From Elgaria multicarinata webbii (Eukaryota; Chordata; Lepidosauria; Squamata; Anguidae): a stretch of DNA of 64,000 bases. The first letter of the stretch is position 1. Each line of letters begins with the position of its first letter. Below, in pieces: positions 22,201 through 64,000 of the stretch. The notes under the pieces are model-generated. The model saw only the letters and a program-made list of their open reading frames with translations, made no database searches and was not told where the DNA came from. The translations under genes were made by a program, and so were the position numbers. The stretch is taken from contig NC_086188.1 of the NCBI RefSeq assembly GCF_023053635.1, positions 756,501 to 820,500 of the forward strand. Direction: 5' to 3'.

Positions 22201-24195
22201 TATGTTGTGAGTGCAAGAAGGATTTCTGCTCCGTGTGTTCAGTCTTTCAAGAGAACCTCCGAAGATGCTCCACCTGTCAGTTGTTGCAGGAGACGGCATT
22301 CCAGCGGCCGCAGTTGATGCGCCTGAAAGTAAAAGATTTGCGCCAGTACCTGGTTCTTCGGAACATCCCAACAGATACTTGTCGAGAGAAGGAAGACTTG
22401 GTGGACCTTATCCTGTGCCATCACGGACTGGCTTCCGAGGAGGATACAGACACTAGCAGCTTGTATTCGATGCGGTCACAGACCTCTAGTTTCTCTACAC
22501 ATCCTATTTCTCTGCCGGGATCTGTGTCATCCTCTCAGGGAGAACTTGCAAATAGGCATGAGAGCACGGGAAATGAAATGCAGTTACAGGTGCGTTGGTG
22601 AATCCTTCCTGTCCCTCCATACCTGGGGCGGATGGGGCTGGAAGCCGTAATTATAGTGCCCACGGAATGCACCCAATGCTTTCCCTCCCTGGCTGGCCAA
22701 GAGGGAGAGGATGGGGAGGGATGAGAGAGAGAGAGAGAGAAACACTCGTACTCTTGTGCCTGTAGGGACAAAGTGAGAGACTCTTGGCAGACCTTGGGGA
22801 AGAGGAGGAAAATGCAGAAGAGCAGGTAAGTTCTGAAGCATCTGCTGAAATTTTCTTATCTACCTTCCTTGTACTAACTTAAGGCCCATAAAATGACATC
22901 TTAAAACCACAGTCTTGCTATAAAGCAGTAATCAAGCACCAATAATGGTACCAAATCTCCGAATACTGAAATACAGCTTTTACCAGTCTCCTGAATATTT
23001 GAAAGTGTTCAATACTGACCGGCTTCTTTGAAAAGGCAATTGCAGAGCAGCCTCTTTGCCCGCTCTTCGTTTTGTTCTGTTACAGTGAGCACCTAGAACC
23101 AGGCGTGTGTGGGGGTGGGGTGGGGGGCTCCTCGGAATATCTTAGTGAGCAGGCAGAAGGTGTGTACGTCAATATTTTATTTACTTCCCTGTGCTTTGCC
23201 AAACATCTGTGTATTGCTTTCACCGTTGCTGGTTTATTTGTAGTACATTTATTTTAATATTGTTCCACTCACAAGGGAAACAGGCAAATGTATTTTTATC
23301 CAATCATTCTCAGACTACTAGTCCCAGTGGCTACACAAGAGTTTGTACCGTGTAGGTGCAACCAGGTATCCTTGGTGTAAAGTATCCTTAGCTGCCTTAC
23401 TAGGCATGCAGTTTTAATGTCAGCTGCTCATTTGCCAATAGAAGGTAATGGTGTGTGAATTTCAGACCCCAGGGCAGTCCCGGAAGCGTGCCAGAGCCTC
23501 ACTCTCTGATATTTCAACCCTGGATGATATTGAAGGGCTAAGTGTTCGCCAGCTGAAGGAAATACTTGCTCGTAACTTTGTAAACTACTCTGGATGCTGT
23601 GAAAAATGGGAGCTGGTAGAAAAAGTGGGCAGGCTGTACAGAGAGACCGAAGCAAATCACAGAACACGTAAGTGCACTGATCTTCGACTTGTTGGTTGGT
23701 TGCTAGTGGGAAGCAGAGGGCTGGGGTAGGTGTTAAGAGCACATCGGTTTAGTTCTCTCCCCCCCCCCCCCCCCGCGCATTAGTAAAACCTCCACCCTCA
23801 GTATCGGGCTGCTCCTCAGCACTAAAAAATGAGAATTCTGCATAGAAACATAGCAGCTGCTTTAAAACTTGCACCCATAACCCTTCCCTATCCAGTATCA
23901 AGGAGCCTGTGCTGAAGCACCTTGGCTTTTTCATATATGCTCTGTGCGCGCATGGGGTGACAAACGGAACCAGCTTCTGACTGTGTCTCTGTTGTTTCTT
24001 GGGGCAGAAGGGGAGAAGCCTCCGCTGACTGATGAAGACGACAACCTCTGCCGCATCTGCATGGATGCTGTGATCGACTGCGTGCTCTTGGAGTGCGGCC
24101 ACATGGTCACCTGCACCAAATGCGGCAAGCGCATGAGCGAATGTCCCATCTGCCGCCAGTACGTGGTGAGGGCCGTGCACGTCTTCAAGTCGTGA
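16187..24195 (+). CDS. RNF34: RNF34, RING-type E3 ubiquitin ligase with FYVE-like finger (complete, 6 exons)
   Basis: RNF34 (also called RFI or CARP1) is a RING E3 ligase reported to act on caspase-8/10, p53 and PGC-1alpha. Exons 16187-16192, 21377-21595, 22197-22589, 22766-22825, 23466-23667 and 24008-24195 join in one frame of 355 residues; human has about 372. Residues 62-102 form the FYVE-like zinc finger (CKSC, CCEC, CSVC and CSTC pairs). SAP-like helices lie at about 115-150 and 250-285. The C-terminal C3HC4 RING uses C308, C311, C323, H325, C329, C332, C339 and C342 and ends [11 protein letters not shown]. The start exon encodes only Met-Lys, as in human, with a good Kozak context. The acidic stretch before residue 227 is much shorter than in human. 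The gene is head to head with ANAPC5 and convergent with KDM2B. Confidence 0.97.
16517..16553. repeat. (GGAA)n microsatellite
   Basis: A ggaa run of about nine units in RNF34 intron 1, a few hundred bases after exon 1. Confidence 0.9.
16815..17036 (-). repeat. MIR-type (CORE) tRNA SINE, minus orientation
   Basis: Read on the minus strand: tRNA-like head gtggcttagtggctagagtg, then ctttgggccagtcacaag, then cctcacagggttgttgttgt-gaggat, the conserved core and L2-like tail of MIR elements. RNF34 intron 1. Confidence 0.75.
18935..18995 (+). mobile_element. L2-type LINE 3' tail, third copy
   Basis: Reads ctgtacagcgccatgaaaat-tgatggcactttataaat with an (aaat)n(aat)n tail. It is more diverged than the two copies around ANAPC5 exon 1. 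Confidence 0.7.
20467..20552 (+). repeat. Dispersed repeat ending 'taggattgcagcct'
   Basis: Contains cctacgcatgtctactcaga, then ttcagtggggcttgcaccca and gtgtaggattgcagcc. It is a member of the short palindromic family best seen at 41724-41885. Confidence 0.6.
21377..21595 (+). CDS. RNF34: RNF34 coding exon 2
   Basis: Encodes residues 3-75, [20 protein letters not shown] to [11 protein letters not shown], with the first CxxC of the FYVE-like finger. The acceptor is TTTCTTTCAG and the donor GTGAGT. Confidence 0.97.
22197..22589 (+). CDS. RNF34: RNF34 coding exon 3
   Basis: Encodes residues 76-206. It completes the FYVE-like finger ([14 protein letters not shown]) and carries the first SAP-like segment ([16 protein letters not shown]), then a Ser/Thr-rich linker. 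Confidence 0.97.
22723..22741. repeat. (GA)n microsatellite
   Basis: A ga run 25 bases upstream of the RNF34 exon 4 acceptor. Confidence 0.85.
22766..22825 (+). CDS. RNF34: RNF34 coding exon 4
   Basis: A 60-base exon for residues 207-226 with the acidic end [10 protein letters not shown]. The human equivalent carries a long aspartate run that is missing here. Confidence 0.9.
23466..23667 (+). CDS. RNF34: RNF34 coding exon 5
   Basis: Encodes residues 227-293, containing [20 protein letters not shown] and the second SAP-like segment [20 protein letters not shown]. The donor is C|GTAAGT. Confidence 0.96.
23759..23774. repeat. Poly-C run
   Basis: A run of about sixteen C in RNF34 intron 5. The exact length may be a sequencing uncertainty. 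Confidence 0.8.
24008..24195 (+). CDS. RNF34: RNF34 coding exon 6, RING domain and stop
   Basis: Encodes residues 294-355 with the complete C3HC4 RING ([18 protein letters not shown] onward) and the TGA at 24193-24195. Confidence 0.97.
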
Positions 24196-24383
24196 GCGGC
24201 AGAGACCAGAGCCGGCGGCTGCCCACGGCGCTTCCTGCTGGGGCGGGCGCAGGCCACGGCAGCCACGGCTGGCAGCTCTGTGCTAAACCGCTTTCAGTAA
24301 CTCATAGCACCCAGAACAGGAGCTTAGGAGCGTGACTGCAGAAGCAGCCAGACGCTCTCTTAAGAACAGAGCTGTGTGAACTG

Positions 24384-24389
24384 AATAAA
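24384..24389 (+). terminator. Proximal RNF34 poly(A) signal AATAAA
   Basis: A canonical hexamer about 190 bases after the stop, followed by gttttgagtc. It would give a short-UTR mRNA. Confidence 0.45.
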
Positions 24390-25069
24390 ACCAGAAACTG
24401 TTTTGAGTCAAACTTGCAGCAGCAGATCTAGTACAACTAATTGCTCTCTTCTGAAGAATAGCGCGTGGAAGGGCCAAGGAACGGAACGCTGCCTTTCCCA
24501 ACGGAAGAGGGAAGAGGACGCGGCGTGCTCAGATCAGCGCACCGTCCCACGCAAGTCCGCTGCAGTCTCTTACTGACCCCCGAACGCCGTTCCACGGCGT
24601 TGGATCGGATGAAGCGCAGCAGCCTTAATCATGCCAGCTCCAAGCTGCCCCATGTGCGAGACGGGGGAGGAAGAATTTGACACGTCTCTGTTCTGCACAC
24701 CATTCAGTAACTGTTCCTGAATGTCTTAACATTCTAGGCATGAGTTTGGACCAACATATCTAAGTTAGCTGTGTGGAAGCTCATTTTCTCCTTAGCAGCT
24801 CCCAAGGCTTCACCTATGTAGAAATGGTGAAGATCTTCAGCGCTTTCAGTTCAGTCCCCTAGAAGGCATTGTTAACGCAGCCACGCCAGTTTGGGTGGGG
24901 GCGGGGCGGGCTGCTCCTTTGGCAGGGGCAGGCGCTGTGCAAAGATGGCTCTGGGGAAAGGCAGGCAGGGAGCGCTGGGCATCGCCATCCTTATTTGGAT
25001 GCTGGACAGGGCTACATGCGCCACAGCTAGAGCCTTAATTTGACCACTTGCATTTTAAACCAGAACAGA

Positions 25070-25075
25070 AATAAA
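25070..25075 (+). terminator. Middle candidate RNF34 poly(A) signal
   Basis: AATAAA followed by gggga; its downstream sequence is not GT-rich, so it is a weaker candidate. Confidence 0.25.
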
Positions 25076-25367
25076 GGGGAGCAGCTACGAGCCCAGGATC
25101 TTCCTGAAGTGAAGATCCTTCCTTTACTGTGAAAAATGGCAATCCTGTCGAGTCCCGAATGTCCACCCACCGCTCTCGACAAGCGGCAGGTATGGCTGCT
25201 TTGCATTTCAAAAGCAGAGCTGTTCCAAAGCAAGTTTCAGTGCTTGTAGGATGGAGCACCCGGGAAGGCCTTGGAAACGGATGTTAGTCAGGCTCTAGCC
25301 AGAGCAGCAGAGATGTGATTTTCGTACCTTAAAACTTATTTTTCAGAAGGGAGCAAGACATTGTGGC

Positions 25368-25373
25368 TTTATT
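25368..25373 (-). terminator. Candidate KDM2B poly(A) signal
   Basis: TTTATT on the plus strand, AATAAA on the minus strand, about 1.77 kb after the KDM2B stop. It is the only canonical minus-strand hexamer I noticed between the stop and RNF34. Use of a non-canonical site nearer 26100 is also possible. Confidence 0.35.
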
Positions 25374-25493
25374 TTTAGAAAGGTCTTTTAAAGATAAGGT
25401 GCAGAAAATCCACTGATCAAGCCCTTGGTCAGGGTTACACGCGTAAAGAGAATGTAGCATATCCATAGCATTCTGAACAAGGGCGATGGACTG

Positions 25494-25499
25494 AATAAA
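25494..25499 (+). terminator. Distal RNF34 poly(A) signal AATAAA
   Basis: The hexamer is followed within 10-30 bases by cgttttgttaactgggcttg, a T/GT-rich downstream element. It is the best candidate for the main 3' end. Confidence 0.5.
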
Positions 25500-26099
25500 C
25501 GTTTTGTTAACTGGGCTTGTCTCTCTCCTTGCTTAAGCAACCCAAGGGAAATGCCGGGGGGGGGGGGAGGAGGGAGAAAGCCAGAGGGGCCCACGGGGCA
25601 ACTGTCTTTCTAAGCCTTTTCCAGACACTGTTACAAGCTGTATGAAGCCTGCAACTTTTGAAGAACTGTCCTCTGCTTCAACTTACGTGTGTGTAACATC
25701 GGATGACGTTTGCCAGGTAGTTCTGCTTTTCCCTTGCTTACCCCTCTAGATACAGTCACGGAGGAAAATCTGACCCTATGACTACGACTTGCTAAGAAAG
25801 ACTGAGCTTCAATTCAACTAAAAAAACATTGTCACCTTACTACAGTCACAATTGCAAGAGGAAAGCAAAGTGTGATTTCAACCACAGCTTAGAGGCAGGG
25901 ATATGCACAGTCCTGCCTCTCGGGTAGGCTTTCAAAAAAGAAATGCCCAGGACGCCAGGCAGTGCGGCCAAAGTAGCATCCATGGAACAGCAGCAGTTGC
26001 TACTCCGCTGCTTGAGCGGGGTGTGTGTGTGTGTGAGAGAGAGCTGAGGTGCCTTTCTCCCAGAAACACAACGAAGTCTGGTCGCTGCACAAAAGCTAT

Positions 26100-27139
26100 A
26101 AATACAAACTTGAACAGAATGCACAGCGAGCCTCTCTGTTTTTGTACAATCATTTATACAAATTCAACAGAGGTAAAACTGTATGAGGAAAGAAGGAAGG
26201 TCTATGGGGGGGGGAACACCACTTTACAACAATGGCACTTATGTAGACTGAATTGCCCCGCCCCCTTCTCTTTACAAACTGGAATCAACCAGTTTAACTC
26301 TTAAAACAAGAAGTTACTCAAAAACCAAAACTGCTTGGTTTGTGGTATAAATGGATCTTGTACAGCAAGTACAAATTACCCTTTCTTGTGCACAGGTGTA
26401 ATTGGAAAGTTCAAAGTTGAGAACTGGTGAATTTTATACTGGGAAAACTTGGCAGCATGTTCATTCTTAATCTATTAAACCCCCTTTCCACGACATGCTT
26501 ACAGTGTTTCCAGAGTATACAAAGTAGTATATAAAACCTCCAGTAAAACATGCTTCCCCCCCCCCATTTTACAGCATTTACCTACTTTCCCACCCACCCC
26601 TCCCAACTGGTTATTTCTCCAGTAAGAGGTTCTCTCCTACCTCAAATAACTTGGCAATTTGAAACAAAGACAAACGTTTGCAATGCATTCAAGAACTTTG
26701 CATAAATAACTTTTTAAACAAATTTGTACAAAAATAGTTCTGCATAATGTAGGATTAACAAAAAATGTTCCAAAGGCAGAAATGCAGGGTATGGCCCACC
26801 TTAATGACACCAGAATTAACATTGCTTTGATATCTGCAGAAATGCTTCAAGAACCTACAACCGCCCCAGCTGTGGTATTTAAATAGATGGGCCTCCGTCT
26901 TCCTCTAGGCCTAGACAATCCTTTGCTGTCACCGCAGGAAGGTACATAAAGGACCTGGGCAGAGCATCATGATCCCACCCAGGCTGAAACAGTTCGTGGG
27001 TGGCTGGGACACCACGCATTCCAGTACAATCCAAACCATGAACACTCGGCTTTTCCAGCGTCTCCAAAGTACAATTTCTCCTGTGATCTGGAGCTCCTTT
27101 TCCGCCTCGCAGCTATTTACAAACTCGCCCTTGTAAACA
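26100..27139 (-). other. KDM2B 3' UTR (inferred)
   Basis: An AT-rich, CpG-poor, repeat-free block directly after the KDM2B stop codon, unlike the GC-rich introns around it. Minus-strand ATAAAT and TATTTATAG variants near its end may be weak poly(A) signals. Confidence 0.5.
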
Positions 27140-59893
<32,754 letters not shown>

Positions 59894-61255
59894 TCAAGGA
59901 GAAGCAGCAATTGCAAACGCGTCAACGACTGTAAGACGTCTCACTCGCTCTCTGAAACAACAACTGGGTTTTGGCGAGGGGGAATTTTGCCTAGGCAGTT
60001 CTGGATTTCTCATTCGAAGCGTCTGGGTGGAAAAAAGCAATTCCACAAATCTGAGGAATTACAGAGTTAAAGGGGTTATCTACGTGCGCGGCCCTTGGCT
60101 CGGTGTTCCAACACGATGCTAGCGGAGGCTTGCTTTGGACGCCTCAGAAATGGAAGCCTCCCTTCCAGCCCTTTCCAAACGGTGCCCAAGAACAAAGTTT
60201 TAAACAGCCCTGCTCAAACCTGACCCACACGCGGTGGGCTGTTTCATCTCTACCACTGGGTAATTAATCAGTGGAGGGGAGAGGGGAGGGGGGCAAACCC
60301 CCACCCACCCCCCCGGCAAACACAGAGCCCCAGCAGAGAAATGAGCTGCACTCAGGCTCCAGTTCTTCTTTTTAGGTTCTGGGCAAGCTGGAATGACATG
60401 AAGGAACTGCGGATACTGGAATGGGCAAAGCCCTCAGTCCGCTCCCGCCCTGTTTGTCAGACTCGGAGGGCAGTTTCCCAGCAAGGCGCCCGCCTGCCCG
60501 CCTGCCCCTCTCTCGGCAGGGCTCCGCTTGATCCTGCCACTCCTGTGCGTCCGCGTCTAATGGCTGAATCCCTGCCTCCCGGCTCAGGCTCAGCACAGGC
60601 ACCTTGGCCAAGGCAGGAAACGCCACGCCACTTAACCCACTAACCTCTTTTCCTTGTTCCGGCCGCTGGCTCAGGGTGGGTGCCTCAGTCTCTCTCTCCA
60701 GATCTACAGATCCTCAACCTTCCCCACCAGGCTGAGGGCGCAGGATCGGAAAGCAAGCTCACGCCCCTCCCCTCCCCTCCCCGCCGGTCCCCCTCGCTTC
60801 CCAAAAAAGCTCCAACACGCAGCAGCGGCGGCGGCGGCGGCAGCAGCGTCCTCCCCCCGCCGGCTCTCATTTCAGGTGCAGGATCTGGGCTGTATGCAAA
60901 AGTCCCTCCAGACGAGATCGGCTAGGCAGGGCCCTGGCCATGTGCCCCAGGAAGGGCGAGCAAATCAGAAAGTCTTGGGACAGAGGAGAGCCCGCTGCCT
61001 AGCAACCCCATCCAGGGCCGGGAGTTGACAGAGCGATACGCAATGCTGTCACGAAGACGGTAAATTTGCAGGCTTCGGAGCGGGAGGGGACGCACAAGCA
61101 CGAACGCACCCTCCCCGCGCCTCTGCCTTGCAATTGTAACGCTTCCCTTGCACAATCACGCGCTTCCCCCCACCCCCCACAAGACCATCTTCAGCTGCGC
61201 TTTGCTTTGAAGGCAGGCAGGCGAGAGGCTCGGTTCCCCTCAGCCTGGGGACATG

Positions 61256-61281
61256 TCAGAGAGAGAGAGAGAGAGAGAGAG
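61256..61281. repeat. (GA)n microsatellite
   Basis: About twelve GA units in the KDM2B intron. Confidence 0.9.
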
Positions 61282-62114
61282 ACACGAGGGAGACGAGGGG
61301 GGGAAATACCAGAGAGAATCCAAGGAGCTGTGAAGGCTTCCAGGCTGAAACCCAGCCTGCTGAAGCGGACTGAAATCAGCAGGCGTAACGAGGGCTGGAG
61401 TGTGACCTCGGCACGCCGCTCTTCAAAATACGAGTCCTTCGCTCCTCGGCTCTTTCCGAACCATTTGTCCTTTTCTCTACCTGCTTTATTATTGTACAAT
61501 TATTGCACAGGCCCAGCTGAAATGGAAGCCAGTTTCATTTCTCTTCTTTTTTTGAAAGCAGCAGGCAAGAAACTTTAAATGTAAAGAAAACAAAGAAAAC
61601 TTTTCATGAATTCATTTACAAGGGGCAGCTCGATTTGAAAGAAGCCATCGACAAACATTAATAGTTTCCAAGTGCTTCAAAAGTTTTTTTTTGAAATGAA
61701 AATACTGCCACAAATACAAATGCTTGCAGATAGCATTCTTTTCAGTTACCTTCAAGGACAACGTTGAAAAGGACAAATGAATTACTAACTGAGGTACCTT
61801 TTCTTCGCTTAGAATGGTAGAAATCCAATTATCCTTGGGCAGGTGTGATGAACTTTTATCTGGCCCTGTTCTGTTTTATTGCTTCTGTTCCTGGTATGCA
61901 AGTTGGGGCAGAAAAAATCCTACAACTCCCACCTGGGAATGCTGGGGGTCATAGAACTTCTTTGGGAGGGGGGGGGGTCTAAACATGCATAGGATTGCGC
62001 CCTTTGAGTGTTTCTATACTGTATGATGTGCGCCCGTTAGTGAAAACTGCTTAGAGATTTCATTGCATTAGGCGATGTTCTAAGTATTATACATAAATAT
62101 GCTCAAAACCCCTT

Positions 62115-62335
62115 TCCTTCCCCCTCCACTGGTCTGGAGTGGGACATGCGCTAGGACGTCCCGAGTTCGAATCTTCTATCAGGCCAGAAGCCACTGCTAG
62201 GTGGCCTTAGGGAAGTCACTAAAGCCTCGACCCCACGTAGAAAATGGGGATATTAATACAGCTCTACCTAGCAGGGCTTTTGTGAGGATTACTAGGAATC
62301 TGGAGCACTTTGAACACTCAAAAGCCACCTCTCCA
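62115..62335 (+). repeat. MIR-type (CORE) SINE, plus orientation
   Basis: Contains cccgagttcgaatctt, then ccttagggaagtcactaaag, gtagaaaatggggatattaa-tacagctctacc and gggcttttgtgaggattact. This is the classical MIR layout: tRNA head, core, then GTGAGGATTA tail. Confidence 0.8.
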
Positions 62336-64000
62336 AAAGTTTTCCTTCTTTTTAACTGGAGATGCCACAAGTGAAACCTGGAACCTCCTGGGTGCAAAGC
62401 CTGTGCTTTTACCACTCAGCCTTGGGCCCTCCGGGTTTTTGGAAAGTCAACCATTTGATTTTGAAATGAACCCCAAAGATGTTAAAGCCAAAGACATGCG
62501 GGCGGACGCAGGGACAGGGGGGGTTCTTGTTCCCCATTTAATCCACACACACCCCTTGACCTGAAGCTGGACCTCCACATCTAAGAACGGTGTATTTTCC
62601 CCAGACAGTTAGTGATATTCAAAGGGCCCTTCAGCAGCGCCTGTGTTTCCCTCCCGGCTTCCTTCCCCCCTCAGCCTGCTCTGAGTGCGAACAAATCACT
62701 CCGTCCTTAAATTTCCGCTATTATTCTAATGGCGGATGCTTTTCCATTCATCACCAGCAGTTGATGAAAGGGTTAGGAATCCGGGGAGGAAGAAAAAAAG
62801 GCCTTCCTCCGCAAGGCGGTCTCTGGCGAAATGCCTTTGCGTTGACCTCCACGGCTTCCTCCCCACATAACGCTGCAGTCACATGGTGCGCTCCGCGCGG
62901 CTCCTCCTCATCTGACACCGCGCGCACCAGCCTCGCCGGGCAGGTTCTGCATCACAAAACGGAGGCGGCTTTGCTACAGGAGAAGAACGCCCAACTTTTC
63001 AACGGACGGCAGCGTGTGGGTTTCTTTGCGGCCAGAAAGCGCTCGAGTGTCCATCTTGGAAAAAGGCATTTCCCTAATCACACATCCCAGCGGGCAGCGC
63101 TCTCTCTGCCTGCCACAGACTGGAGAGGAACATGTTCAAAAGAACAGGCACAGTTCTATGCAACTGAGAGGGCTTGGGGGGGGGGGGGAGGAGAGGACAG
63201 GAAGGAAGACGGAACTTGAAGCTCCTTGAACTACAGACACCTGCCCCCCCCTCCCCTGCAAAAAAACCCACTGCTTTGCTTTTCCTAATTCTTGTGCTTT
63301 TCCTAATTCATGCAATGTTTTTTAAAAAAACAAAGTCGCTTTTAATTCAACGGCCATTTCACAGGGGGCTCTTTTGAGGTTTTCCCTCTTCTCCCCCCCG
63401 GAAGTTCAATTTGTGATCGCTCTTTGGACCAGAAAAGCGTTCCCAGGGGCGGCTCCGTTTTTTGTGTTTTTTTCCTGTGAGGATCAAGGAACGTTGGAAA
63501 GGCGCTGAAACAGTAAAAAGCAAAACAGAAGCGTACAGAAGCGATCCTGGGGAATTTTGTAACGCTACCAGTTAGCGAAGGGTTCATGCCGCTCGTGAGT
63601 CAACTTCTTTAATTGCTCCCAATTCAGAACGAAATGCAGCAGAGCCGTTGCGCACCCTGGGTGAGCGTAGCTCCAGGAAAGGCGCTCTCTCTACGCATCT
63701 GGAGCGACGCTTTCTTCCCGGGGCCGCATGGGCAGAGCCTGGTGCCGGCCTAAAGGTCATCCTTTGGCTGTGCCCATTTCCTCCCACTGTACCGAGCCTA
63801 CACCGAGGCACACTAATGCATGCTGCAGATTTGCACAACTGTGTAGGAAACAGAGAAAGGACACCCACAACAACACAGAAAATGAATTCACGAGGGGCCA
63901 AGACCCCCACACCGAAAGAAGAGTCGCACAGGTGATCAGCACAGCACAAGCCCATGAGGGAGTGCCACGGTCGCTACTCAGGCAGGAAGGCGGCCTCCCA

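Larger units (their letters stand above)
24196..25515 (+). other. RNF34 3' UTR (inferred)
   Basis: No coding signal follows the RNF34 stop. Three plus-strand AATAAA hexamers lie within it. The distal one has a T/GT-rich stretch after it, so the full UTR is taken to end near 25515; shorter forms are possible. Confidence 0.5.

Overview
The window is nuclear DNA of a vertebrate, most likely a squamate reptile (lizard or snake). The evidence is interrupted genes with canonical GT-AG introns, CpG islands at gene starts, CR1, L2 and MIR-type retroposons, and many copies of short palindromic repeats of the 'ctccagatg..ttggactacaactcccatcat' kind that I associate with squamate genomes. Introns are short and GC-rich, which would suit a gene-dense microchromosome. 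Species is not determinable from the sequence alone.

Three genes fill the window, in the same order and orientations as I know for human 12q24.31. ANAPC5 (minus strand, 532-13974) is complete: 17 coding exons, 756 residues, an intact frame throughout. RNF34 (plus strand, 16187-24195) is complete: 6 coding exons, 355 residues. KDM2B (minus strand, 27140 to beyond the right edge) is partial at its 5' side: 16 coding exons joining in frame for 1071 residues, from the JmjC core through CXXC, PHD, F-box and leucine-rich repeats to the stop. An additional alternative first exon (40989-41042) inside a large CpG island gives the JmjC-less short KDM2B form (746 residues as read).

Layout: 1-14160 ANAPC5; 14160-16186 a head-to-head spacer with two CpG islands separated by repeats; 16187-25515 RNF34 and its 3' UTR; 25370-27139 convergent 3' ends of RNF34 and KDM2B; 27140-40988 the KDM2B exons shared by both isoforms; 40700-41640 the internal KDM2B promoter; 44631-59804 exons unique to the long isoform; 59805-64000 intron only.

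All three genes belong to ubiquitin-linked machinery: an APC/C scaffold subunit, a RING E3 ligase, and an F-box histone demethylase that recruits a variant PRC1. I do not infer a joint function from this; the arrangement looks like ordinary vertebrate synteny. The most interesting non-coding signal is an 18-bp perfect palindrome in the KDM2B internal promoter, whose core is the palindromic POU-dimer (MORE) site. I recognised no retroviral or other virus-derived element.
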